From an uncultured Cytophagales bacterium (lineage in GTDB: Bacteria > Bacteroidota > Bacteroidia > Cytophagales > Cyclobacteriaceae): 64,000 nucleotides of DNA. The stretch is from the NCBI GenBank assembly GCA_913057175.1, contig CAJXNP010000015.1, positions 1 to 64,000 of the forward strand, written 5' to 3'. How positions within the stretch are numbered: the first letter of the stretch is position 1; every line of letters starts with the position of its first letter. Below the pieces are notes generated by a model. That model was not told where the DNA came from, made no database searches, and saw only the letters and a program-made list of their open reading frames with translations. Of the stretch, positions 35,308 to 44,600 are shown piece after piece. The position numbers and the translations under genes are program-made.

Positions 35308-37443
35308 ATGAGTAATTCTCCAGAAGAGTTTAATTGGGAAGATATTGAGCCAAAAGGATTTGGCCAGGACTATTCTAAAAAAGAAAGACAAGAACTCGCA
35401 AAAATTTACGAAGACACCCTGACTACGATCGAAGAAAAGAAAGTAGTTGAAGGAACTGTTGTTGGCATCACCGACCGAGATGTTATCCTGAACATCGGTT
35501 TTAAATCTGACGGATTGGTTCCGTTGAACGAATTCAGGGACACTCCTGACCTTAAATCCGGCGACTCGGTGGAAGTGTACATCGAAGAACAGGAAAATGA
35601 ATTGGGTCAGCTTATCCTTTCCAGAAGAAAAGCCAAGATCGTTCGCGCCTGGGAGCATATCCAGGAAGCAAGCGAAAAAGACCTTGTGATCGAAGGATTT
35701 GTAAAGAGAAGAACAAAAGGTGGATTGATCGTCGACATTTTCGGCGTGGAATCATTCCTTCCGGGTTCTCAAATCGATGTGAAACCAATTCGCGATTTCG
35801 ATGTGTTCGTTGGCAAGAAAATGGAAGTGAAAGTTGTGAAAATCAACTACACCAACGACAACGTAGTTGTATCGCATAAAGTGCTGATCGAAAAAGATCT
35901 AGAACAGCAAAAAGCTGAAATTCTTAATAACCTTGAAAAAGGACAGGTACTTGAAGGTGTGATCAAGAACATGACCAACTTCGGTGTATTCATCGACCTT
36001 GGTGGTGTTGACGGTCTTCTCCACATTACTGATATTTCATGGGGCAGGATCAACCATCCTGAAGAGGTGCTGAACCTGGATGAAACCGTGAAAGTCGTTG
36101 TACTTGACTTTGATGAGGATAAAAAGAGAATATCACTTGGTATGAAGCAGCTGACTGCTCATCCTTGGGATTCTCTGCCTGCTGAAATTGAAGTGGGATC
36201 AAAAGTAAAAGGTAAAATTGTTAATGTGGCGGATTACGGGGCATTCCTTGAAATCATGCCGGGCGTTGAGGGTCTGATCCACGTTTCGGAAATGTCATGG
36301 TCGCAGCACCTGAGAAATCCTCAGGACTTCATCAGCATCGGCGACGAGCTGGAAGCGGTTGTCTTGACCCTGGATCGCGATGAAAGAAAGATGTCATTGG
36401 GCATCAAGCAATTGACGGAAGATCCATGGACCAAGCAAGATGTGTTGACCAAGTACGCAGTAGGTACCAAGCACAAAGGTGTGGTGAGAAACCTGACCAA
36501 CTTCGGTTTGTTCATCGAGCTGGAAGAAGGTATCGACGGATTGGTACACGTATCTGACCTTAGCTGGACGAAAAAGATCAAACACCCATCTGAATACATA
36601 AAAGTTGGTGAAGAATTGGAAGTTCAGGTATTAGAGCTTGATGTAGATAACAGAAGGCTGGCGCTTGGACACAAGCAACTGGAAGAGAACCCATGGGATA
36701 CGTTCGAAACCGTATTCGGAAGAGGTTCAGTCCACAAGTGTACCATCATCAGCAAAAATGATAAAGGCGCTGTTCTTGAGCTACCTTATGGTATCGAAGG
36801 ATTTGCAACTTCTAAAAATCTTCAGAAAGAAGATGGCACTCAGGCTGAAGTAGGCGAAACGCTTGAATTTAAGGTTCAGGAATTCTCGAAAGATGAAAAG
36901 AGAATTGTTCTTTCTCACACTGCCATGTTTACTGAGGTTGAAAGACCTAAGAAAAAGGCCACTGCAAAGAGCTCAGTGAAGAAGGTGAACAAAGATGTTG
37001 AGAAATCAACTCTGGGTGACCTGGAAGCGCTTTCAGCTTTGAAAGAGCAGATGGAAGGCAAAGGCGAAGCGAAAAAAGCTGCTGTCAAGAAAGAAGAGCC
37101 TAAAGCTGAGAAGAAGGAAGAAGCTAAAACTGAAGAAGTAAAGGCTGAAAAGAAAGAAGAAGTGAAGGCTGAAAAAACGGATGATGCGAAAGCTAAAGAC
37201 GAGGAAGCCATAGCTGAAGCTAAAACGGAAGAAATCAAGCCGGATAAAGTAAAAGCAGAAGCTAAAGCTGAGGAAGCCAAAGCTGAAGAAGAAGTAAAAG
37301 CCGAAAAGGCCGAAGCTGAGGAAAAGGAAGAAAAACCTGAACCAAAGGCTAAAGCCAAAGAATCCGACTCCGCTAAAGCTACTTCGGACAAGGAGGAAGA
37401 AAAAGAAGAAAAGGCTGAAGAAACTTCTGAAAAGAAGGCTTAA
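35308..37443 (+). CDS. rpsA: 30S ribosomal protein S1 with long charged C-terminal tail
   Basis: 711 aa. Six S1/OB domains are visible at about 48-117, 134-200, 218-287, 303-373, 390-460 and 478-545 (for example GVIKNMTNFGVFIDLGG with GLLHITDISW, and GVVRNLTNFGLFIELEEG with GLVHVSDLSW). Domains 3-5 are the best conserved. After the clade-typical STLGDLEALSALKEQMEG comes a low-complexity tail to residue 711 made of Lys/Glu/Ala/Val repeats (KAEKKEEVKAEK). S1 binds mRNA on the small ribosomal subunit; in Bacteroidota, where Shine-Dalgarno sequences are rare, it is likely important for start selection. Followed by a terminator at 37473. Confidence 0.97.
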   Translation: MSNSPEEFNWEDIEPKGFGQDYSKKERQELAKIYEDTLTTIEEKKVVEGTVVGITDRDVILNIGFKSDGLVPLNEFRDTPDLKSGDSVEVYIEEQENELGQLILSRRKAKIVRAWEHIQEASEKDLVIEGFVKRRTKGGLIVDIFGVESFLPGSQIDVKPIRDFDVFVGKKMEVKVVKINYTNDNVVVSHKVLIEKDLEQQKAEILNNLEKGQVLEGVIKNMTNFGVFIDLGGVDGLLHITDISWGRINHPEEVLNLDETVKVVVLDFDEDKKRISLGMKQLTAHPWDSLPAEIEVGSKVKGKIVNVADYGAFLEIMPGVEGLIHVSEMSWSQHLRNPQDFISIGDELEAVVLTLDRDERKMSLGIKQLTEDPWTKQDVLTKYAVGTKHKGVVRNLTNFGLFIELEEGIDGLVHVSDLSWTKKIKHPSEYIKVGEELEVQVLELDVDNRRLALGHKQLEENPWDTFETVFGRGSVHKCTIISKNDKGAVLELPYGIEGFATSKNLQKEDGTQAEVGETLEFKVQEFSKDEKRIVLSHTAMFTEVERPKKKATAKSSVKKVNKDVEKSTLGDLEALSALKEQMEGKGEAKKAAVKKEEPKAEKKEEAKTEEVKAEKKEEVKAEKTDDAKAKDEEAIAEAKTEEIKPDKVKAEAKAEEAKAEEEVKAEKAEAEEKEEKPEPKAKAKESDSAKATSDKEEEKEEKAEETSEKKA
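37369..37388. repeat. Palindromic element inside the rpsA tail
   Basis: TCCGCTAAAGCTACTTCGGA is an imperfect palindrome inside a larger near-palindromic stretch (TCCG at 37363-37366 before it, CAAGGA after it). It encodes DSAKATSDK, which breaks the Lys/Glu rhythm of the tail. From memory, this sequence type recurs as a dispersed coding-compatible repeat in several bacterial groups. Only one copy is seen in this window. Confidence 0.45.
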
Positions 37444-37472
37444 TAGTTAGAAATTTCGTAATGTAGATAGAA

Positions 37473-37497
37473 AGGCGTCTAAGCAGGCGCCTTTTTT
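37473..37497 (+). terminator. Intrinsic terminator of rpsA
   Basis: AGGCGTCT (37473-37480) pairs with AGGCGCCT (37485-37492), one wobble, around AAGC, followed by TTTTT. It lies 29 bases after the rpsA stop. Confidence 0.88.
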
Positions 37498-37519
37498 ATC
37501 ACAAAAGGTAAAAATAGTA

Positions 37520-37550
37520 TTTGCGGGATATGCAGGAATTTTTATTTTTG
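37520..37550 (+). promoter_or_regulatory. Promoter of tRNA-Cys
   Basis: TTTG (37520-37523), 19-base spacer, TATTTTTG (37543-37550): an exact match to the Bacteroidota consensus TTTG-N19-TAnnTTTG. It lies 19 bases before the tRNA. Confidence 0.75.
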
Positions 37551-37569
37551 CATCCTCAAATTTAAAAAT

Positions 37570-37640
37570 GGTCTCGTGGCCGAGCGGCTAGGCAGAGGTC
37601 TGCAAAACCTTTTACGGCGGTTCGAATCCGCCCGAGACCT
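37570..37640 (+). tRNA. tRNA-Cys (GCA)
   Basis: A 71-base cloverleaf. The acceptor stem GGTCTCG (37570-37576) pairs with CGAGACC (37633-37639) and discriminator T. D-loop GCCGAGCGGCTAGGC; anticodon loop CTGCAAA with GCA; T-arm GGCGGTTCGAATCCGCC. No encoded CCA. It stands alone, with its own promoter and a terminator 16 bases downstream. Confidence 0.96.
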
Positions 37641-37655
37641 CATAATTAGTACTTA

Positions 37656-37681
37656 AACCCCTGACTATCAGGGGTTTTTGT
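37656..37681 (+). terminator. Intrinsic terminator of tRNA-Cys
   Basis: AACCCCTGA (37656-37664) pairs perfectly with TCAGGGGTT (37668-37676) around CTA, followed by a T-rich run (TTTG TTTTTT). Confidence 0.88.
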
Positions 37682-37737
37682 TTTTTAGGGGTCATCCTGG
37701 GGGTTGTAGTATCTAAATAAACTATGTGATATTAAAA

Positions 37738-38106
37738 ATGAAAAAAAGTAAAAGGCACATCAACGATGATCTTTTCATCAGAACATTGACATTTTTCAAA
37801 AACAACCTTGAAGAAGGGATCCGGCCGGCCGATTTGATTAAGCATCTTAATGAAAAATATGGTTATGATTTTCGCGGAATTCAAAACCACCCTCAATTGT
37901 TAACTATATTTCGTTTTGCCATCAATCAACAAAGTGTTAAAAATGATATATTTTACACTTTTTCAGGAGAAGCATATTTTAAGCTATTGGAATACCAGGA
38001 ATTGAGCTTTGCCAGGAAGAATGCAAGAGAGGCTAGAATCCTATCAATAATTGCAATTATTATTGCTGTAATTGCTGGATTTCTGCCTTATTTTAATAAA
38101 CTTTGA
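37738..38106 (+). CDS. Small tail-anchored protein of unknown function
   Basis: About 122 aa from ATG 37738 (an upstream ATT-type extension is not needed). Residues 1-95 are charged and helical (LFIRTLTFFKNNLEEGIRP, LIKHLNEKYGYDFRG), perhaps winged-helix-like. A single C-terminal TM helix follows (ILSIIAIIIAVIAGFLPYF), after a basic REAR motif. No family recognised. It shares its design, a small cytoplasmic domain plus C-terminal TM, with 38623-39105. First gene of an accessory patch after tRNA-Cys. Confidence 0.65.
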   Translation: MKKSKRHINDDLFIRTLTFFKNNLEEGIRPADLIKHLNEKYGYDFRGIQNHPQLLTIFRFAINQQSVKNDIFYTFSGEAYFKLLEYQELSFARKNAREARILSIIAIIIAVIAGFLPYFNKL

Positions 38107-38169
38107 CTTTATCGTAATTTCTCTTTTTTAACTAATTTTCTGGCAGTATTTTTTTGATCATTTTTCACA

Positions 38170-38622
38170 ATGAAAAAAATTGCTTTAATATTTCTGCTTT
38201 TCTCCTGTACAACTTATCAGTCTTTTATCCAGGTAAATGATTTCGATAGCATCCCCAACGGCAGCAAAGAGATAATTGTCTTAGGTCCTATTGAGTACTT
38301 TCTGGACGTGCTTAAAGAAAACACCATCCATTATTACGAATCCGGAAATGGCATAGTGACTGATGAGATCCTGCTTGATGAAGGCACAAGGGCGCAATAT
38401 AAAGTTTATGAAATGAAAAGCCAAATAAAAATAGTCCCCTACTGGGGTATTACGCAAAAAGTAATTAATGAAGCACAACTTTGGGGCGGCTATGAGACAA
38501 CCGCATTTATGAGTAAAGACATGGAGCGAGTTATTTACAATAGCAGTAAGAAACGACCTAAAAAGGTTTTTGACTATGGCATTATGTTAGCCAGTCAGGC
38601 CGGGCAATATGAGGTAAACTAA
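38170..38622 (+). CDS. Hypothetical lipoprotein
   Basis: 150 aa. Lipobox LIFLLFSC, Cys at about 13, followed by TTYQSF. The mature part is short with mixed strands and helices (EIIVLGPIEYFLDV, YKVYEMKSQIKIVPYWGI). No family recognised. Its stop is immediately next to the stop of the convergent gene at 38623. Confidence 0.6.
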   Translation: MKKIALIFLLFSCTTYQSFIQVNDFDSIPNGSKEIIVLGPIEYFLDVLKENTIHYYESGNGIVTDEILLDEGTRAQYKVYEMKSQIKIVPYWGITQKVINEAQLWGGYETTAFMSKDMERVIYNSSKKRPKKVFDYGIMLASQAGQYEVN

Positions 38623-39105
38623 TCATAATAAAATAGCAATGACTAAGTTTACAATAATGGAAACGATTGCTATAATCCAGGTAATAATTTGGGCTCGCTT
38701 ACTTCTCTTGGCAGACTTTTCACTTCGATCTGCTGCATTATTTATTTCCTTTATTGATTTCTCTAAATATTCAACATTTAGATCAAGAAACTTTTCTTCT
38801 TTGGATCTTTTTAACTCAAGGTTTTCAAGGTATTTTGTATAGCTCCCAAATTCTTCAATTATTTCATGGCCCTTTTCAGATAGTCGAATATTATGATCGT
38901 CAATATTTTCAAGTAATCCATCAGAATTCATGGCATTCTGGATCCGGGATGAGTCATGGTAAAGTTTTAAACTGTCCTTTCCACTTTGATTTGAATATTT
39001 ATCTTGGAAAACATAATCATATGTCTCATTGAAATTAACGGAACCCCTTTTTGATAAAAAGAATAGCAGTTGATCAATTTTATTATTTACTTCTTCTCGA
39101 TTCAT
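38623..39105 (-). CDS. Small tail-anchored protein of unknown function
   Basis: 160 aa. Residues 1-75 are winged-helix-like (KIDQLLFFLSKRGSVNFNE, IRLSEKGHEIIEEFG). A coiled helix lies at about 90-135 (LDLNVEYLEKSIKEINNAA), then basic KRSKR and a C-terminal TM (IITWIIAIVSIIVNLVIAIL). The N-terminal part resembles small wHTH domains in membrane-anchored Bacteroidota proteins. Function unknown. Confidence 0.65.
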   Translation of the reverse strand: MNREEVNNKIDQLLFFLSKRGSVNFNETYDYVFQDKYSNQSGKDSLKLYHDSSRIQNAMNSDGLLENIDDHNIRLSEKGHEIIEEFGSYTKYLENLELKRSKEEKFLDLNVEYLEKSIKEINNAADRSEKSAKRSKRAQIITWIIAIVSIIVNLVIAILL

Positions 39106-39327
39106 ATAATGCTTTAAAACATCTCCGATTGTTCGCCTGGTAAATTAAGTGTTGGTAAATGAATAACGGTTTTTGAATATACAAAATTTGAAGCTTCTGA
39201 CAAGTCAGATAATGGCCCTGAGATTTAAACATACGGAATCAGGCCGGATGCGCTTCAAATATTGAAATGTGAGAAGCTTTGATATTAATTATCTTTACTT
39301 ATTTTTCAGGATTCAATCACATACTCA

Positions 39328-39894
39328 ATGGAAAAATTTTTTATTACCAATCCAAATTTGGGAGTGTTATGGATGACACTGTGGAATGAGCTGGTAAGAA
39401 TTAAGGAAAAGATTCCGGATGAAAAAGGAGATGATTTTAAAAGAACCTATATACGTACGATGTTTTCATTTATTGAGGCAATAAGCTTTCAAATCCGACA
39501 GGTTCTATTACTTCGTGAAAAAAAGAATGAAATCCAACTTTCATTTAAGGATGTTTATATTTTAAGTGAAAAAAGCTATGATCTAAATGAGAGAGGCACA
39601 ATTAATGAACGTGAAAAGTCCTATCCCTTCACGAGAATGTTAAAATATACATTCAGGCTCTATTCTAAAATTTATCAGAAAGAACACGTTTATGACCAGT
39701 ATTTTAGTAAAAATGGATACTCAAAACTTTTAGATCTGTACAAAATCAGAAATTCACTGACGCATCCTAAGAAATATTCTGATTTATCTGATTTTAATAT
39801 GGAAAGTGCCTACGAGGTATTGATCTGGTACAAAGATTTATGTTCGCATATACTCTATAATGATTTGGTTCATGATGAGCTTGAAGGTTTTTAG
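39328..39894 (+). CDS. HEPN-like protein with RX4H motif
   Basis: 188 aa, almost all alpha-helical. Near the C-terminus is RNSLTH (Arg141 to His146) within LYKIRNSLTHPKK, the R-x4-6-H signature of HEPN ribonucleases and tolerance/defence proteins, in the expected position at the start of the last helices. Other helices (YIRTMFSFIEAISFQIRQ, LLDLYKIRNS) fit a HEPN four-helix bundle. HEPN proteins often cut RNA in antiviral or toxin-antitoxin systems, but many lack activity. No antitoxin (MNT) gene is seen; the next ORF is a small gene on the other strand. Assignment by motif only. Confidence 0.6.
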   Translation: MEKFFITNPNLGVLWMTLWNELVRIKEKIPDEKGDDFKRTYIRTMFSFIEAISFQIRQVLLLREKKNEIQLSFKDVYILSEKSYDLNERGTINEREKSYPFTRMLKYTFRLYSKIYQKEHVYDQYFSKNGYSKLLDLYKIRNSLTHPKKYSDLSDFNMESAYEVLIWYKDLCSHILYNDLVHDELEGF

Positions 39895-39922
39895 TCAATT
39901 AATTTTTTACGTTCAGCAAAAA

Positions 39923-40171
39923 CTAATTATTCACAACATTTTTCATAAAAACCACAAGCATGTATTCCAGGTGATGAGCTGAGTAGGAGCCTAATGTTTT
40001 TGTCGCTTTTTCCCATCTTGAATAAACATCGGATTCACAATTGAAAGTTACATTAATTACTTCACTTTCTATATTATTAGAATTGTGGGTAGGAAGGATT
40101 TTTGCTGGATTTAGTATTGCAGCTCTCCTCATAAGCCTTTTAACACTAATTTTCAAATAATTCGAATACAA
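39923..40171 (-). CDS. Possible small (82 aa) protein
   Basis: 82 aa, basic N-terminus (KISVKRLMRRAAILNPAK) and a helical C-terminus (WEKATKTLGSYSAHHLEYM). It might be a small DNA-binding or toxin-neutralising protein, but no family is recognised. Convergent with the HEPN-like gene, 28 bases away. It could be a chance frame in an AT-rich gap. Confidence 0.35.
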   Translation of the reverse strand: MYSNYLKISVKRLMRRAAILNPAKILPTHNSNNIESEVINVTFNCESDVYSRWEKATKTLGSYSAHHLEYMLVVFMKNVVNN

Positions 40172-40196
40172 ACCAAGACCTTAATTCCAAATATAA

Positions 40197-41555
40197 CTAT
40201 TCTCTCCCCTCCCCCAACATCTCCAGACAATGCACCATTGCCCTTACTGTGTGGTAACTTCCTTTCCAGATACTGACTTTATTAGATTCACTAAATTGAT
40301 GGCCGACATCCAGTCCGTAGATGTACCAGCCGCCGTGCTCATGGTCGATCAGGTATTCGTTGACATAGGCCCATTGCTCTTCGAATTTTTGCATGTAAAT
40401 AGTATCATCGGGAAATATGCGGTGCATCAATAAAAAAGCATTCAGCGCTTCAGCCTGAGCCCACCACTGTTTATGATCGTTGATGATGGCTACCTCTCCA
40501 TCCACATATTTCCCTCCATCAAACAGGCCACCGTATTTCTTATCCCATCCGTGTTGAATAGCATGATCGACCATTTTCTTCATTTTTTGGAATAGTTCAT
40601 TATCAATGATATGTAGCGCACCCGCGGCTTCATACAACAAAAAGGCTGTTTCCACATCATGACCGAATGTAATATGATTGGTTGGACTGTTTCCTTCCCT
40701 GGAGAATCCATGCAATTCCTCATCTGTCACCTGCGTCCAGTCCGGGTGAAAGTAAAGCTTCAAAAATCCCCTATCGTCCAGCATCACCCCGGAAACAATG
40801 TCATACATTTCCTGTAATCGCTGACGGACCAATTCATCCGGCCAAACCTGGTAAAGTGTGGTAAAAGCCTCAAGCAAATGGATGGAGCTATTGTAATCCT
40901 TCAGTCCCACCTGAAAGTTTTCATATCCGGCATATTTGGCAGCCTCCTCCCTTACAATCGGTTTTCCCGTTCGATCCAGGATTTGAAAATAACCACCATT
41001 AACAGGATCATGGCTGTTTTCTTCCAGCCACAGAAAAGTCTTTTTGGCCAGTTCCAAAGCTTCTTCGTTTTTGGAAACCTTGTAGTACTGCGCCAATGCA
41101 TAAATGGCAAAAGAGTTTCCATAAGCACGTTTATCGGCACCAATTGACCTTGGAAGCAGATTTCCGGTCGAATCTGTCAGGTCATAAAACCCGCCAAACT
41201 CTTTGTCCCACATATGGTCCCTCAGAAAATGAAAACCATGCCCGGCATACCTGAGGTATTCCTCTTTTTCTTCATAATTCTCATACAAAAATGAAGTGGC
41301 CCACACGTGCCTGGCCTGGGTCACGATGAACTTATTTTGTGGCTCGCCCAATTCCCAGTCATAGGTGAAATCACTGAAATATCCACCATTTGTAGCATCA
41401 ATCACCCTCGGATACCAAACATCGATCATCAAACTGTCCAGCACATGCTTCATCTCAGAAACCAGGTTTTTTTCAGTTTCATTACCTTGTTTTTCTTTCG
41501 GAGTGCAACATGATAAGACAAAAAGGATGAGCACAAAGACGGCTGTATTTTTCAT
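40197..41555 (-). CDS. AGE-family epimerase/isomerase lipoprotein (cellobiose 2-epimerase-like)
   Basis: 452 aa. Lipobox VLSCC near residue 16. The body follows the (alpha/alpha)6 barrel of N-acylglucosamine 2-epimerases and cellobiose epimerases: NGGYFSDFTYDW, TQARHVWATSFLYE, AYGNSFAIYALAQYY, and His-containing motifs ITFGHDVETAFLLYE, INDHKQWWAQAEAL and SIWKGSYHTVRAMVH, which supply the active-site His pair and Trp. It inverts or isomerises the 2-position of a sugar. Lipid anchoring suggests a periplasmic task on imported oligosaccharides. The propeller sensor kinase gene lies upstream on the same strand. Confidence 0.9.
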   Translation of the reverse strand: MKNTAVFVLILFVLSCCTPKEKQGNETEKNLVSEMKHVLDSLMIDVWYPRVIDATNGGYFSDFTYDWELGEPQNKFIVTQARHVWATSFLYENYEEKEEYLRYAGHGFHFLRDHMWDKEFGGFYDLTDSTGNLLPRSIGADKRAYGNSFAIYALAQYYKVSKNEEALELAKKTFLWLEENSHDPVNGGYFQILDRTGKPIVREEAAKYAGYENFQVGLKDYNSSIHLLEAFTTLYQVWPDELVRQRLQEMYDIVSGVMLDDRGFLKLYFHPDWTQVTDEELHGFSREGNSPTNHITFGHDVETAFLLYEAAGALHIIDNELFQKMKKMVDHAIQHGWDKKYGGLFDGGKYVDGEVAIINDHKQWWAQAEALNAFLLMHRIFPDDTIYMQKFEEQWAYVNEYLIDHEHGGWYIYGLDVGHQFSESNKVSIWKGSYHTVRAMVHCLEMLGEGRE

Positions 41556-41664
41556 AGTAATCTTTAATCAAATTAAATCTGATTGAAATGATAAATATAT
41601 TCAAAAACCCGAAACTGATTTGGATAGAAAGCCAAATTACTGGCCTGCAGGCTTAATTGAAGTA

Positions 41665-44600
41665 CTAATCCGATACCAGGCTTCGCGGGATCTTCACCAT
41701 AAACCGGGTTCCCTCCCCTTTTTCAGATATTACCTTTATTTCACCACCCAGACGCTGTACGGATTCCTTCACAATAAACAACCCCAGGCCTGACCCGGTA
41801 GATTTCTCCGATGCCCGGTAATACATATCAAAGATCTTTTTCACATAATCCTTATCGATACCGATGCCATTGTCCTCAATTTGCAATTCACATTCGTGAT
41901 CATTTACCTGACAATCAACCTTAAGGTATGGATTTTCTTTTCTGGCATCTGAATATTTCAATCCATTGTTGATAAGGTTGTGCAAAATGGTTGACAGTCG
42001 ATAAGGGTCGGTGTCTATTTCAAGATCTTCATCAATCTGATTTTTGAAATCTACTTTCATTGCTTCCGGCCAGAATTTCAGCTGACTAAAAACTTCATCA
42101 ACCATCTGATGTACATTCACCCTGGATATACTCACTTCAAAATGTACATTCCTGGCATAATCCACCAGGCTTTTGATCACGTCTTCAAACCGGTTAACGC
42201 TGGTTTTTACAAACGTCAGACATTCACGGATCTTCTCAGGTTCTTTTTCCCGAAAGGCAATATCTATCAATCCTCGAATGGACTTGATGGGCGCGCTCAA
42301 ATCATGGGAAGCGCTGTAGACAAACCGGTCAAGCTCTTCCACTGTCTTGTCCAGCTTTTTAATGGTCTCTTCCAGGTGCATCGTGCGCTTTTCCACCATA
42401 TCCTCCAGGTCTCGGTTGATCTCCCTGAGTTTTTCCTGTGTAAATTCAAGCTCCTCTCTCTGTGCGGCGATCTGATCGTTTTGTGAGGACAGTTCTTCAT
42501 TTTGCGCCTGGAACTCATAATTCATGTTACTCAATTCCTGATTTTTTTGTTGGAGCTCAGAGGTATGCACTTCGATGGTTTTCTGAAGCCTGTCCCTTTG
42601 TTTGAGGAGATAATTGGTACGCAGCCGTAAAATCAGGAATCCAACACCGAGAAAACAAAGTCCCACCAAAATTTTAAATCCTGAAGTTTGCCACCATGCA
42701 GGGTGGATCCTGATCGTCAGAGGTTCATCCATTTCATGCCAAAAGCCATCTTTGTTGGTCGCCCTTATTCTTAATTTGTAGGTTCCCGGAAAAATGTTGG
42801 TAAAGGAAGCCCTTCTTTCCGTACCGATTTCCTGCCACTCATCATTCAACCCTTCGAGCAAATAGGCATATTTATTTTGATTGGAAAAATTATATTCTAA
42901 AGCAGCAAATTCAAAACCAATATTGTTTTGATCATGCTCCAATACAATTGGTTTTCCTGAATTTAAATGGGAAGTCAATGGTGATCCTGGGGTGTTCACC
43001 GGCATTAATTCACCATTCAGGTAGAATTTTGTCAAAACCATCTCCGGCCTTTTATTGACCTTTCTAATTCGATTGGGGTCGCACCCATTCCAACCGTTGG
43101 TGCCGCCAAAGAGCATTAATCCATTCGAAGTTTCAAATAAACTATTGTTATTAAAACGATTTCCCTGCAAACCATCAAACCTGTCAAAAGAAATAGCATG
43201 ATTGTTCTCCACATCAAAGATGACTATTCCGTGATTAGTGCTCATCCAGATGTTTCCATTTTTATCCTCCAGCATTCCATGAATGACATTATCAGGAAGA
43301 CCATTCTGTTCGCTAAAGGCCATCGCATCCTTCTTCCCGGGATCATAAACTATGGCTCCTGATAAGGTTCCAATCCATAACTTTCCACCGCGAGACTCCA
43401 TCATACTGAGGATATTGATTTTATCGGTGAGAATATCCTGGTAGGTAATCTGTGAAAATGAATTGTTAACTCGATCATACAGGTTTAACCCTCCCAATTC
43501 GCCTCCGATCCAAACCCTGTTTTTTGAATCCACCAAAATTGAATTTATCCTGTCGCTGGTGAAATTGTGAGGATTGTCTCTTGTTGGAAGATAATTATTG
43601 AAAACATTATTCTCCTGATCGTACATGCTTACTCCATCTGTTAAGGTCCCCAGCCAGATATTGTTGTTCTGATCCAGTTCGATGACATTGACACTATACC
43701 CGACAAATTTTGAGTGGTTCTCATCAATTCCAAAGTACGCGTACTGACCGTTTTGAATGTCATATTTAAACAAACCACTACCCCACGTTCCTACCCAGAG
43801 ATTTTGATTCTCATCAAAATGCAATGATTTAATTTTGTTATGAGGCTCCTTTGTTTCAGGGTTTATCAATCTGATCTTCTGATATTCATTTTTGTAAATA
43901 TCGTTGACCCCATTGGACAGCATACTTAAACCTCCACCATCCGTACCGATCCACAGATTACCTTGATCATCCTCTTCAAAAGCTGTCACATTGTTGGAAG
44001 GAAGACTGCTTTTTATCCAAGGCTTGTTCCGGATAGGGGTAAATTTGAAGATCTCCGGATTGTACATATTGATCCCGCCATAGTAGGAAGAAACCCATAG
44101 CGAATTGTTGCTATCCACATAGACTTTTTTAATGGAATTGCTTAGAATGCTGTTTTCATCGAGAGGCTCATGAAGGAAATTGGTGAAATCGTTGGCCGGA
44201 ATTCTGTTTTTCGAATCCAGCATCAGGCTTAGTCCATTATCCGTACCCACCCAGATATAACTGTATTCATCTTCTGCAAATGATTCTACCTCACCATTGT
44301 TCAGCGTATGTTCTTCATTTGTAGGACGATAATGAATAAACTCTTTCTCGTCAATCAGGAAAAGGTCAATTCCCGTATTTTGGTTCCCTATCCATAAGCG
44401 GTTCCTGGAGTCGACAAAAAGTTCGTATTGAATGTTACTGCTCACCGAGTTGGGATTGTTGTTTTCATGCTGCAGATAGGTAATCGATTTCCGCGAAGAA
44501 TCAATTACATTGATCCCTCCATCGTAAGCGGCTGCGTAGATATTACCATCCCGATCTTGTGTAACAGTCGCTCGAATGAAATTCCCAGATAACCTGAGGT

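Noticed and set aside
36915-37391. Minus-strand Ser/Ala-rich ORF of 158 aa
   Set aside because: Complement of the repetitive Lys/Glu codons of the rpsA tail; low complexity with no independent signal.
37641-40200. Integration site at tRNA-Cys (att duplication)
   Set aside because: No second copy of the tRNA 3' end was found downstream and no integrase is present, so an integrated element cannot be claimed.
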